A stretch of 64,000 bases of DNA from Prostheceraeus crozeri (GCA_907163375.1 CAJQUW010012913.1:101692-165691); one strand, 5' to 3'; counted from the first letter of the stretch, positions 52,070-61,451 are shown. Numbers and translations are program-made. The notes: a model not told the origin generated them from the letters alone.

Positions 52070-52731
52070 AGTTTGTAGATAATCATGGGAGTTTTCAAAA
52101 TATCACTTCGAAATCTAAATTCTTCCGGACACTTTTGCGTAAAGTCAATGAATAAGTAACCGTATGGTTTTTCAGTAGCTGCTTGAAAAATTTCAATTAA
52201 GGCTTTTGATCCTCTGGGTGCAACTTGTCGCGCTAAAATTTCAAATTGACTTTTATCTCGCGGATTCTTGAAAATAGCATAATAGTGTGTATTCAGGTTT
52301 CGTGTACGAGCTTCTTTTCCATCAGGAAACAAATTTTGTGTAATATAGATGATAAAACACCTTTTATGGTGTGCTGCGCGAGTGAACATATCTGTAACAT
52401 CTTTTGAATTCTTACTTTCTTTTAATAAATCATCCAATACAACAACATCATTAGACTGAAGTTTATCCACTGGAATAATTCCTTCATGTCGAATAAAGTT
52501 GCGACTTTGCAATTCCTGAAACAACGACGGTTGATAAATACCATAACACCAAATCACTCGATTGATAGGTTCCTTAAACAACTCCCTTCTTTTATCCAAT
52601 AAATTCAGCGTGAAAACAGTTTTACCTGCATGAGATGGACCTGATCCAGTCAGAACTTTATCACATTGAAGTCTGAAATCCATTTTATTACTTTGAGACT
52701 CAACATTTGCATAATTAACGCTTAGAGCCAA
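52066..52731 (-). CDS. packaging ATPase (FtsK/HerA type) of element B
   Basis: 221 residues. Walker A is GSGPSHAGKTVFTLNLL, Walker B is NDVVVLDDLLKES, and the sensor is CFIIYITQNLF. The next part (LNTHYYAIFKNPRDKSQFEI, LARQV) is typical of Polinton packaging ATPases. It is a homologue of 45190-45885 but only distantly similar. It appears intact, and its start overlaps the end of the upstream basic protein by 17 bp. Confidence 0.85.
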   Translation of the reverse strand: MALSVNYANVESQSNKMDFRLQCDKVLTGSGPSHAGKTVFTLNLLDKRRELFKEPINRVIWCYGIYQPSLFQELQSRNFIRHEGIIPVDKLQSNDVVVLDDLLKESKNSKDVTDMFTRAAHHKRCFIIYITQNLFPDGKEARTRNLNTHYYAIFKNPRDKSQFEILARQVAPRGSKALIEIFQAATEKPYGYLFIDFTQKCPEEFRFRSDILKTPMIIYKL

Positions 52732-53071
52732 AGATATTTCCCAATAGGTTGCCCACGGCAGGAGCTATCATTGGAAGTATTGCTGAAAGGAAACCGCCCT
52801 TTTGTGTTAGAGTTTTCCTCTTTCTTTGAAGGGTGACTTTAGGATTGGAGATGAAACGCAATTTCGTAGCATATCGCTTAAGTAACTTTCGTTGTTTTGG
52901 CGCTAATTTCTTCGTCCTCAACTTCCTCACATGAGAAATAATTTCACAAATGAATTTATCGTTAGCATGTCGTATGGCATTGTATCGCTGATTTGCTTTC
53001 ATTCGTCGGAGAGCTTGAATGGCTGAAGAAAACTTTTGACTTTTACGTTTCGTCATTTTACGTTTCGCCAT
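52715..53071 (-). CDS. small basic capsid/core protein
   Basis: 118 residues with an Arg/Lys-rich body (AKRKMTKRKSQKF, LRTKKLAPKQRKLLKRYATK). A glycine-flanked hydrophobic end (KGGFLSAILPMIAPAVGNLL) resembles the membrane-active tail found in Polinton minor capsid proteins. It is small, intact and in line with the capsid genes. Confidence 0.55.
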   Translation of the reverse strand: MAKRKMTKRKSQKFSSAIQALRRMKANQRYNAIRHANDKFICEIISHVRKLRTKKLAPKQRKLLKRYATKLRFISNPKVTLQRKRKTLTQKGGFLSAILPMIAPAVGNLLGNIFGSKR

Positions 53072-53122
53072 TTTCCGTGTTAGTCTTTGCTAAAACCTAT
53101 CTTTACCACATTTGCATAGGTA

Positions 53123-53452
53123 CTAACTATTGCGACATAAGTGACACTCGAAATGAGCAATATGACAGTGGTTACATTGGCAAAGTTGAATGCAATTACG
53201 TATGAAACAGCGTTGACAAAAAGCATGCTTACATCTCTTGAAGATGCGCTTTTCATTTCCATCCTTTCGCTTACATACATCGCAACACATAGTTTCACCG
53301 TTACTGATGTCTATAGCAAGTCTTTTTGAAGATATGAATTTGCTAGCCTTTTCTAAATAATAGACGCATGTACAGAAGGAATATACTTCGAGAGTGAGCA
53401 GACAAAGCTCGAAAACCAGTTGTGCTACAATCAAGTACCACTGCATTTTCAA
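53123..53452 (-). CDS. membrane RING-type finger protein
   Basis: 109 residues. An N-terminal hydrophobic segment (WYLIVAQLVFELCLLTLEVY) is followed by cysteine/histidine pairs in RING order: CCDVCKRK, KRCKHAFCQRCFI, CQCNHCHIAHFECHLC. RING proteins are usually ubiquitin ligases, and such accessory genes are common in Polintons. Function in this element is inferred only. Confidence 0.6.
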   Translation of the reverse strand: MKMQWYLIVAQLVFELCLLTLEVYSFCTCVYYLEKASKFISSKRLAIDISNGETMCCDVCKRKDGNEKRIFKRCKHAFCQRCFIRNCIQLCQCNHCHIAHFECHLCRNS

Positions 53453-53484
53453 TTTTTCTTTATGGAAAGTTGAATGTGAATATC

Positions 53485-53859
53485 TTAAATCGCTTCAATC
53501 ACTAGACTGCTACCATGATGGTTAAATGCGTTAAGACGTTCAGCAATTTTTATCATATGTCTTTTAAAAAATTCTTGGGGGTGCTCTACCACTTCCATTG
53601 AATAAGAAGCAAAATGGAAAGAGCGACTTTCCACCTCTTCCTTTCCAAAATGACTTAACTTAATTTTCGCAACTAATCGCGCCATGATAATGCTATCAGA
53701 GAATGTATTCATTAACTCTAGAAATAGAGTGCTAGCATCATCGACCACTGCTTCGATGTCGGTCTCATCTTTATGAAATTTTATCACATAATCTTGAACA
53801 GCTCCTTTTAAACTTTGCCTATGAAAATGTAATGTTCCGCAGTCGTTTGAGAAAGACAT
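53485..53859 (-). CDS. polymerase N-terminal-like fragment
   Basis: 124 residues containing SRSFHFASYSMEVVEHPQEF and MIKIAERLNAFNHHGSSLVI. This matches in style the region before the conserved N-terminal motif of Polinton polymerases (compare IFESMILKLENCIIEAQLRE in the PolB at 40460). The catalytic part of a polymerase is not seen in element B. Confidence 0.45.
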   Translation of the reverse strand: MSFSNDCGTLHFHRQSLKGAVQDYVIKFHKDETDIEAVVDDASTLFLELMNTFSDSIIMARLVAKIKLSHFGKEEVESRSFHFASYSMEVVEHPQEFFKRHMIKIAERLNAFNHHGSSLVIEAI

Positions 53860-53946
53860 GATCGCCCTTTATCTAACCCATCCATTGCATGAAAACAACA
53901 ACTCTTCTCATAGTAACATTTATTGAATAACGGTAACAAGCATGCA

Positions 53947-54477
53947 TTATAAATCAATGGTTTGAAAGAGATAAAATAGATACAGCTGGTAACTATCATA
54001 CAGCGAGCAATGATAACCATACAGGACTTTGGCAGTGTTGAGGTAAGGAGGAAAGAAGCATTGGTTATGAACGTAGCTACTACAACGAACAGGCAAAATA
54101 GGAACACACAAATCCTTAAAACGTTTCGTGACTTCATGATAATGTTGATTCACTCTACTATCCCAAGGCGGGAGCAAAATATCATCAATGATTAGATTGG
54201 GAAAAACTTTCCTCTCCTTACCAGGATTATTACAAAAGATGCGTATAACATTGAAAGCAGCTAACCATCATTTAAAGTCAATAAGAAGAGCACTGTCACA
54301 AGAAAAGCCATAGTCTTGCAAATATTTCAGATTAAGTCCATGAATGTGTTTTCTCGCCCATTGATCAACATTGGGATCACAGTTGGCATGTTGATGATGG
54401 ACACTAACAATCTGATATGTCCAATTGTTCATAGCAATAGCACTGAGCTCCTGTACAGGTTCACCCTCACAATCCAT
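53947..54477 (-). pseudogene. exonuclease-like remnant
   Basis: Text beginning MDCEGEPVQELSAIAMNNW, with SVHHQHANCDPNVDQWARKH and IHGLNLKYLQDYGF, resembles a DEDD-type exonuclease-like protein carried by some invertebrate Polinton-like elements. A further part of the same family style (VNQHYHEVTKRFKDLCVPIL) lies at the lower coordinates. The gene is broken. The family assignment is from memory of similar proteins and is tentative. Confidence 0.4.
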
Positions 54478-54529
54478 AAAAATGATGATAGAAGCCTAAA
54501 ACGGAAATTTACACATCTAAGGAAGCGTT

Positions 54530-54778
54530 CTATAACATATTACAAAATGAGTAATTACATCGATGCTTTTCACGACAAAATACACAAATGATATGATGGC
54601 AACGAAGAAGTAAAATGTATCTAATAAGACCACGTCTACGACACTCAAAGCACATAAGCGAATTGTCATAGGGTAGAGTTAGGAAAGGACTAGTAATTCT
54701 CCTTCTTTGATTTGTGTTTTGATGCAGCATTCTTCTCCGACTTGCGCTTCGTACCACTGCTGTTAAGGATTTGATCAA
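54530..54778 (-). CDS. second RING-like finger frame
   Basis: A short frame with CFECRRRG, LLRCHHIICVFCREKHRC: a CxxC ... CxH ... CxxC arrangement as in a compact RING finger. It overlaps the end of the gene at 54690. Low certainty because it is short and has no clear ATG. Confidence 0.35.
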   Translation of the reverse strand: MIKSLTAVVRSASRRRMLHQNTNQRRRITSPFLTLPYDNSLMCFECRRRGLIRYILLLRCHHIICVFCREKHRCNYSFCNML

Positions 54779-55458
54779 TTATGTCATCCACGTTGGGTGG
54801 TTTTGGAATATATAGGATAGATTCCATATGCATGGAGAGAGAGGCTATTTTATTATCCTTGTGTCGACCATAATATAGCCCATTCACTTTGAAAAGGATA
54901 TCCCAAGTACCTTCTCCGAGCTCATCACATCTGATGGGTATTGAATGATCTCCCTCCTTCTTATAGTAAGTACACCAATGTGATATCGGTAGGCAAATGT
55001 GATTACCATCCCAAATCTTTCTATAGGGAGTATCCTTGTCATCTCTAGCCTTCCACTCTTGAGCAAGAGGAGTAGGAATGTCCATATTTAATGTCACGTA
55101 CTCCTCAATAATATCAAGTTGGTGGCGAATGTACGGACTCACGGGGATCAGTATGTAGTCCCCATACTGATTGCGCATTATCTTGACATCCGTGGAAGGG
55201 AGCATTCCCGTTTGGAGTACTACACCATGATCGTCATAACGCAAGACTTGTTTAAATTTACGCTGTAGCGGTGTAGGATTATGTACCTTGGTTGTTTCTT
55301 CCACTGGCCTCAGTTGTAGATGATCTGACCGTAGCGAACCTTGTAACGTTTGACCGCCATTTTGTCCTACTAGTGCAGCAGATGGAGTAGATGCCTGAAA
55401 ATGGAAAAGATTGTATTAAGTTTACGTTCAGGGGAGGGAGGAAAGTAGCGACTTACCA
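54690..55458 (-). CDS. unrecognised spliced gene of element B
   Basis: The main frame (stop at 54690) is preceded by a good acceptor (CCATTTTCAG at about 55398). About 58 bp further up lies an ATG at 55456-55458 directly followed by GTAAGT, so translation seems to begin MASTPSAALVGQNGGQ after splicing of a one-codon first coding exon. The protein of about 235 residues has VLRYDDHGVVLQTGMLPSTD, CTYYKKEGDHSIPIRCDELG and a basic tail (SKHKSKKEN). No family is recognised. A TATA box is placed suitably upstream. Confidence 0.5.
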
Positions 55459-55561
55459 TTTTAGTTGGATAATAGAACAGGGAACTAGAGAGAGAGAGAA
55501 AATGTGCGTCCGTCACTCGTGCGATTCAACGATGGAATGATTCTCACTGTGGAAGGTTCGC

Positions 55562-55571
55562 TATTTATATA
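55562..55571 (-). promoter_or_regulatory. TATA box
   Basis: TATATAAATA on the minus strand, about 105 bp before the ATG at 55458. A CT-rich pyrimidine leader (TTTTCTCTCTCTCTCTAG) lies between them. Confidence 0.55.
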
Positions 55572-55622
55572 GAAATGCTTGATTCTCATTGGATGATGAT
55601 CCTCATTGGACAATAACATCAA

Positions 55623-56480
55623 GCTGATTCCAAATCTGGCCTCCGTTTTCCAATCCGATGCTTCGTTTTGAAGCTACAGCCCAAAACGTCCCAAATTCTA
55701 ACTCTGTCGTTTTTCGCCAATGTCCCAAAATCTTCAATGGCGTCTCACATCTAAACGAAGACAGATATGAACAAGCCGATTCTTTCAGTGAATTTGTCTC
55801 ACTCTTAGCTTTCAAACGAGCTATGGCACGACTAAATCCGTCCACTGGAAGCCAAAATCGAAGCGAGCTGTCCAGAGGGGGGGGACGTCAGCGAAAATTT
55901 TTTCTCTCCGATTGACTTGAAACTCACCATACAGATAGAGAATTTCACGCTGATTCCAAATCTGAAATCCGTTTTCCCATCCGATGCTTCGTTTTGAAGC
56001 TAGAGCCCAAAACGTCCCAAATTCTAACTCTGTCGTTTTTCGCCAATGTCCCAAAATCTTAAATGGCGTCTCACATCTAAACGAAGACAGATAGGAACAA
56101 GCCGATTCTTTCAGTGAATTTTTCTCACTCTTAGCTTTCAAACGAGCTATCGCACGACAAAATCCGTCCACTGGAAGCGAAAATCGAAGCGAGCTGTCCA
56201 GAGGGGGGGGGGACGTCAGCGAAAATTTTTTCTCTCCGATTGACTTGAAACTCACCATACCGATGCAGAATTTCACGCTGAATCCGAATCTGGCCTCCGT
56301 TTTCTCATCCGATGCTTCGTTTTGGCGCTACACACCAAAACGTCCCAAATTCTAACTCTGTCGTTTTTTTGAAAAATGTTGAAAATTTTTTCTTTCCGAT
56401 TGACTTGAAACTCACCATACCGATGCAGAATTTCACGCTGAATCCGAATCTGGCCTCCGTTTTCTCATCCGACCACTCCT
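55623..56480. repeat. tandem array with a ~327-bp unit
   Basis: Units begin GCTGATTCCAAATCTG at 55623 and about 55949, and GCTGAATCCGAATCTGG at 56278 and 56437. The first two are full length, the third is shortened to about 160 bp and the fourth is partial. Each full unit contains a G-run followed by GGACGTCAGCG (a CRE-like GACGTCA). Long minus-strand frames across the array repeat GRALARLKAKSE-like text and are probably not genes. The array may be the terminal zone of element B. Confidence 0.8.
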
Positions 56481-56595
56481 TCCACTCGAAACAGCCCATT
56501 TTACAACCCAACATTCAGCACGAAAAACATCACACACTATAGCCTCAAGACTAATCCTGGCGGTCGCCCAAGTCCACCACGACACTCTGTCGTTC

Positions 56596-56720
56596 CAGAG
56601 GGGGGGGGAGTCAGCCTCGAAGCACCACGGCGGCCGACCACGACACTCTGCCGTTCCAGAGGGGGGGAGGGGGAGGGGAGGGGGAGGGGGAGGGGGAGGG
56701 GGGAGGGGGAGGGGGGGACG
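56596..56720 (+). repeat. G-rich tract, quadruplex-prone
   Basis: GGGGAGGGG-type runs, nearly uninterrupted for more than 60 bp at 56658-56718. Two 40-bp copies of CCACGACACTCTGTCGTTCC / CCACGACACTCTGCCGTTCC precede it. It ends at another GGACGTCAGCG. Confidence 0.75.
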
Positions 56721-56760
56721 TCAGCGATGGCGGCCATCTTGCGCTATCTGGTATTTGTCA

Positions 56761-57046
56761 CTTCCTTACTACTAATGTGGAAAAACAGTATGCATAGTAG
56801 CTGCAATCCCGTGAGGCAATAGGCTACAAGAAAAACAAAAAACACAAAAGTTGCATGAGCTTGAAAACATTTGTGCTACTTATAATATTAACACGAGTCC
56901 ACGAGTAATTCTGACGAAGCTTTTTAGTAATACACGACGCTTTTTCTCTCTTTCACTAGCTCATTTATTATAATTCTACTGAAAATCATAAGTGAGATCA
57001 AGATAGCATCTTGTACAGTGCGCACGTACTTCGTGATATTGTCGCG
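56761..57046 (+). promoter_or_regulatory. upstream region of the small peptide gene
   Basis: No coding frame. A TTATTATAATT stretch near 56965 could serve as a TATA-like element for the gene that starts at 57047. This is only positional evidence. Confidence 0.3.
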
Positions 57047-58942
57047 ATGTTCTGCATCTTAGTTTTCAGCATTCCTGTAGATAGTGGTAAGTTTACTTTC
57101 TGCGTAAGTTCGAATCAATGAAACGCAAATAATTTCTGCATACACGTATTAAGCAAATTTCAATCCATTTTTGATAACTAAAAAAGATATCTTTCAAATG
57201 ATTGATAAATTGACTTCAAAACTTCAAAACTAGAGAATTTAAACACGAAGATATCACCGGCGCTTCAGATATTTACATTCTCCATCATCAGGGACTGAAA
57301 TATTCAGGGCATAATGCATTTTAAATAGGAAACAAATTTAAAAATTCTGTGCTTGTTATATCTTGCATCTTCTTCAGTATTGTCATCTTTTTTCGCCTTG
57401 TGTTTGAAGATGTTCTTTGATTGCTCGAGCATCCGCACTGAAAGTACCACTACGCTCCAGAAAAGTCTGACTATGTTATCACCGTCCAAGCCCCCGGCCA
57501 ATGGGAGACCAGTGACGTTAAATCTTCATTTATTTCATTCATCAATTGTTACCACTCGTCATACATGTACAGTATAATGCAAGAATTTCAGGCCGACTGC
57601 TTCACGTAAACTAAGCCTGAGCAAAAGACTTCTCATGTATTTCTGTCAGGGATGCGGAGTCCCATCATTTTGATAGGATTCCGATTCCGGTTGGCAAGTA
57701 TATAAAGCCTAGTTTTTTTTAAAAAAAATTTGCAACCTACATTATAGATCATTATAGGCTTACCTGAACCTACTTTTAGTGATCATTGCTGTATCAATTA
57801 TCAATCATTTGCGATGAAAGTTTATCAAATGTCGCTTTAAGTTGGATACATGCGACTCGGCTCCTCCCAACTTGTTGATGTGTGCTTCGCACGGATTTTC
57901 TCCAGTCTCTACCAGGTAGGAAATTTCCCCATCCTTCTCCAAAAAGTATGAGTGAACTTTCGATTTTAATATGCACTTTGGAGGAGCCATCACACACGAT
58001 TAACGTGAGGGTGAGAGGTAATGTTCTCAAACAAAATAGTGTATCATTTTTTTCTCTGATGTGACCTTTGGTGCGTAGCTGTGATCGAGACTAGGAACGC
58101 TGCTTGTCTTCTCTACTAAACCACCGAGTGAAAAGACAATCCCGCTTTCACTATCACGGTTCATTCCTTCAACTATTATAAGCTCTGCATGAACTGCTGT
58201 CTCTGTACTTTTGTTTGACGGAGAAAGTTGACATCAAAACAGTGACGGCTATGCACGAGGATAAATAATTTGTCTGTGTTATACTTCGGGTCTAGTTATA
58301 GGCCGGAGTCTGGAGTCCTATCATTTGATAGGACTCCGACTCCAGCAAAAATGATAAGACTCCGGGACTCCGACTCCGCATCCCTGATTTCTCTTAATAG
58401 TTCAAATATAAATGTGCGTTATGAGAGAATCTGTTTCTCACACGTCAATTACGACATGATTGTGTTTTCATAAGCACCAAATCATTTCGTATGCCATTCT
58501 GTGTGTCATTATTGAATGTTTTATCCTTTCAGCGTATGCAGAAGACAAAATGAAGAAACGTAAGTGCTGTTTCAATTTCTCATGCAATCGATATTCAAGA
58601 TTTGACACTTCGATGCTCACAATCTATTTATCTTAATAATTTCGTATAATATATAATATATAATAATAATGCGTATACAAAAACGCATGATGATTATAGA
58701 AAAGTGATATTCATGTCTTTCAGAGCTTGCTCAAAAACTATTATGTAAGTTAACCTGAATCATATTAGTCCAACTAGGTGATGACCCTTTATTTCATGAT
58801 GTGGACAATTTTATCCTAAAATCGTTTCTTGTTTTGCTTGTGATTACGAAACACGTAACGAATATATCGAACGTTTTACATCTTAGATGGATTTGTATGC
58901 TACCTCATAGATGTGAATGATTCAGAATGTAGAAAAGCATGA
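57047..58942 (+). CDS. small secreted two-cysteine peptide, micro-exon gene
   Basis: Four exons join in phase: 57047-57086 (ATG), 58533-58559 (27 bp), 58724-58744 (21 bp) and 58887-58942 (TGA at 58940). All introns are GT-AG with GTAAGT donors and all are phase 1. The 47-residue product starts with a signal peptide, MFCILVFSIPVDSAYA, with likely cleavage after AYA. Then come a charged segment (EDKMKKQLAQKLL) and a tail with two cysteines ten residues apart (GFVCYLIDVNDSECRKA). An AATAAA lies at about 59111. A hAT relic sits in intron 1. Symmetric micro-exons in a secreted-peptide gene recall the micro-exon genes of schistosomes, but no homology is claimed. Its role is unknown. Confidence 0.5.
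57647..58386 (-). mobile_element. hAT transposon relic with imperfect 8-bp target duplication
   Basis: The left end CAGGGATGCGGAGTC and the right end, in reverse, CAGGGATGCGGAGTCGGAG are inverted repeats of a common hAT type. The flanks ATTTCTGT and ATTTCTCT agree in 7 of 8 bases. Inside, a minus-strand frame (57805-57993) reads YFLEKDGEISYLVETGENPC and SHVSNLKRHLINFH, a decayed BED zinc finger of a hAT transposase with some cysteines lost. It is therefore a deletion derivative or an old copy, sitting in intron 1 of the peptide gene. Confidence 0.75.
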
Positions 58943-59419
58943 TACGTCTTTACTTTATTAGTGTAGTTCTTTCTTTTTCATGATCCTTTATGAAACATGA
59001 TCAGATTGGAATAATGTTAAAGATATATTAATTATTCTGTATTATTTATAAATGCAATCATGGAGGGGTGCCGTTCACTGATTGTGTCTTAATGTATGCT
59101 TCCCTGTGTTCAATAAATTCACCAGCATTGAATGTCGAGTCTCAAAAAAATTAAACATAGCATTTTGGCACAGTTTTCTTGTGTTTCCGAAAAAGCATGC
59201 ATAAACTTGATAAATAATACATTGCAACAAGAGGAGCACCCACTAAGTGGTCGTTTTCGTCCTCGCTAATCTACCCAGGGGAACAGTTCTGTCCTTCGTC
59301 CGTCAAGAGCTAAAACGCTATGTTTAGCTCATCTTTTATCACGTTCTGTAGGTAGCTTTACCAATCAGGTGCTTATTTTCATTGATTGCAATGTGTTTAC
59401 CTTCATGCCTCCATGTCAG

Positions 59420-59749
59420 GAAATAAAGTCGATCTATCAACTGATACCGTAGATTATCGCATATATATCTCATCGAAAGTGATTTTTCTCATCGGGCAAG
59501 CATCTTTTGCCGGTAAGCAGCAGATATAAATCCATACCTCATAACTTTAATTAAATAAATCATACTTCGAATGCAGGATTTTTCAATGGTCAAAATGCTA
59601 ACTGTAACAACTGCCAAAGGAAACATACATGTCCTACAGACATGCATAATAGACGAAATAGAAATTCAAACAATAAGGTCTGTAGTTATCTGAAACTTTA
59701 TTTTACCAATTTCAAAAGAAACAAAAAGAACATTAGCAATCAAAATTAA
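59420..59749 (+). CDS. two further phase-1 exons, possible cysteine-rich peptide
   Basis: Exon 59420-59512 (acceptor CCATGTCAG, donor GTAAGC) and exon 59577-59749 (acceptor CGAATGCAG, stop TAA at 59747) share phase 1 and give NKVDLSTDTVDYRIYISSKV, then GFFNGQNANCNNCQRKHTCP and later NNKVCSYLK. The Cys spacing is C-x2-C-x5-C-x16-C. From the 27-bp exon of the neighbouring gene the phase would continue in frame; from the 21-bp exon it would meet a stop. So this may be an alternative 3' end of that gene or a separate gene. There is no known family. Confidence 0.35.
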
Positions 59750-60045
59750 TTTCAAGGAATAAACACACAAACGAATGCATGCAATTATAGGTGACAAAGA
59801 TGTTAGTAGGGATTACAATTTGCATCGCGGAGCTGTGTGCAGCAAAGGCATTTGACATTATTTAGACTTTGATTTGCCACGTCAAACTTATTTAATACTT
59901 GCAGTGTGGTGTTCTATCACATGCCATTGTGAATTAATTTTAAATATAAGTCATTAATCCCTTGACAAAACACCGCAGAAAGGACGCAACCGGTCGGGAT
60001 AAATCCGGAGTTTTGATCGCATCGTTTTGATTATTATTATTATTA

Positions 60046-60046
<1 letters not shown>

Positions 60047-60097
<51 letters not shown>

Positions 60098-60100
60098 ATA
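60047..60100 (+). repeat. (TA)n(TG)n microsatellite
   Basis: About 30 bp of TA followed by 18 bp of TG. Confidence 0.85.
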
Positions 60101-60291
60101 ATGCGCTGTTTCATGTTTTATAAGTACTGATAACTCATACGCATCTCAGCGAAATTCCATTCAATTCTCTAGAAATTTTAGCCACAGATACTCTAGTTCA
60201 TATATGGCTGAAGAACGAAAGAATTTTGAATCATAGATATCCTCGATATCCTCAAAGTATCAAAATTCCCACCTGCAACGAATTGTAATTA

Positions 60292-60710
60292 TCACCATCG
60301 GCTAATTGAAAAATAGACATTACGATCAAACTTAGACTTATTGAGGCTCAAACTTGGTCCAAGCCACGAATGTGGTGGTGTCACACAGTTTCCTCCGGAG
60401 TTGATGACATTTCTAAAGTCAGTCATAAGATGGTCTACTTCTCGTCGAAGTCTGTTTTTATCGATGCTGTTAGAACGCGAAAAATTTCTTTTATCACTTC
60501 GACAATTGATGTGAAGCACGTAAGTCCTAATTCCTTCATTTGTTTCTTGTTCCAAAGATCCAGAAGGTCTAGATTTGGTCAGTACTGAGATTTGCGAATC
60601 ATCGCAACTCGTGGCTCAATCATCGGAACATCATAGGAAACTTCAGTCTTCGTATGAGGGCGAGCATTGTCATGTTGCTACTGAAAGTTCTTCAACAAAA
60701 CTGGTTGGGA
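60292..60710 (-). pseudogene. mariner-like transposase remnant
   Basis: On the minus strand near 60680 the text QHDNARPHTKTEVSYDVPMI matches the second-Asp block of Tc1/mariner transposases (HDNARPHT). A frame at 60292-60555 (RLRREVDHLMTDFRNVINSG) continues in a style expected near the C-terminus. The region before HDNARPH is in other frames, so the copy is decayed. Terminal repeats were not found. Confidence 0.45.
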
Positions 60711-61094
60711 ACGTAAGCATCTCCATTTGTTTCCTGTAGATCGCACAAGAACAGTTTTACAATCAACTCGGGCTCCCTTCTACTGATCATTCAGTGTCAT
60801 GGGGACCCATCATTATGACATGACGTTTTGCATTTCAAGTTCCTCAGTCAGTATACGCCAGATGAGTAATGGATAAAAGACCGTTCCAGGACACCATAAA
60901 ATCAAAAAAATTAGTACTTTTAAAAACGACATAAATTTATGAATTTAGTCCCTTTTTCAGGTTTTTAAGACCTAAATTCATGAATTTAGTCTATTCAAAA
61001 AGTACCATTTTTTCAAAAAATGGTATTTTTAAAAACAACATAAATTCATGAATTTGAACCCTTTTTCAGGTTATGAAGACCTAAATTCATAAAT

Positions 61095-61122
61095 CGGCTA
61101 AAGCCAGAGGAGCTTCGCTCCG
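61095..61122 (+). repeat. 28-bp double-hairpin insert, GGCTAAAGCC type
   Basis: CGGCTAAAGCC, then AGAGGAGCTTCGCTCCG; AT on both sides. Polinton A has the uninterrupted site. The same module recurs exactly at 62232-62259. Confidence 0.85.
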
Positions 61123-61189
61123 ATTTGGGCGTTTTTAAAAATACCCAATTTTCAAATTTTTCAAAATCTCAAAATTTGAGAATTACAAT

Positions 61190-61217
61190 CGGGCGAAGCC
61201 CTAGAACCTTCGGTTCG
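61190..61217 (+). repeat. 28-bp double-hairpin insert, GGGCGAAGCCC type
   Basis: CGGGCGAAGCCC, then TAGAACCTTCGGTTCG; AT on both sides. The corresponding site in Polinton A reads ACAATTTTCACC without it. Confidence 0.88.
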
Positions 61218-61300
61218 ATTTTCACCCCCGCCAAAATCATGACCGTTCCAGGACACCGAAAATCATAAAAGTTAAGAATCTCAAATTTGAGAATTACAAT

Positions 61301-61328
61301 CGGGCGAAGCCCTAGAACCTTCGGTTCG
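61301..61328 (+). repeat. identical 28-bp insert at the paired site
   Basis: The same 28 bp as at 61190 with the same AT flanks, in the second subrepeat of the terminal repeat. Either the subrepeat was duplicated with the insert or the module entered twice. Confidence 0.85.
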
Positions 61329-61451
61329 ATTTTCATTGCTTAAATCATGACCGTTCTAGGACACCGAAAATTAGTATTTTTAAAAACGTCTTTTAAATCC
61401 ATTTTTCAGGTTTTTAAAATATATCATGTGACTAAAAATATTTCTTTAAAA

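Larger units (their letters stand above)
49108..55600 (-). mobile_element. Polinton/adintovirus-like element B, broken
   Basis: A second virus-like element, unrelated at DNA level to Polinton A and with balanced base composition. Minus-strand parts, in order from 55.5 kb down: an unrecognised spliced gene, RING-like proteins, an exonuclease-like remnant, a polymerase N-terminal-like frame, small basic core-type proteins, a packaging ATPase, an integrase, a pX-like basic protein and part of a hexon-like capsid gene. It is clearly broken, with several breaks, and its left side is cut off by the end of Polinton A. Repeats at 55623-56480 may be its terminal zone. It is older than Polinton A but not ancient, since many frames are open. 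Confidence 0.8.
60865..61443 (+). repeat. left terminal repeat of Polinton C with three hairpin inserts
   Basis: It matches the right terminal repeat of Polinton A (including the additional internal block) better than the left one. It is interrupted at 61095-61122, 61190-61217 and 61301-61328 by 28-bp GC-rich modules absent from both ends of Polinton A. Confidence 0.85.

Noticed and set aside
55603-56514. Long minus-strand frames across the ~327-bp array (text like AIARLKAKSE and SYLSSFRCETP)
   Set aside because: They exist because the repeat unit happens to stay open. No start, splice or domain evidence supports a gene.
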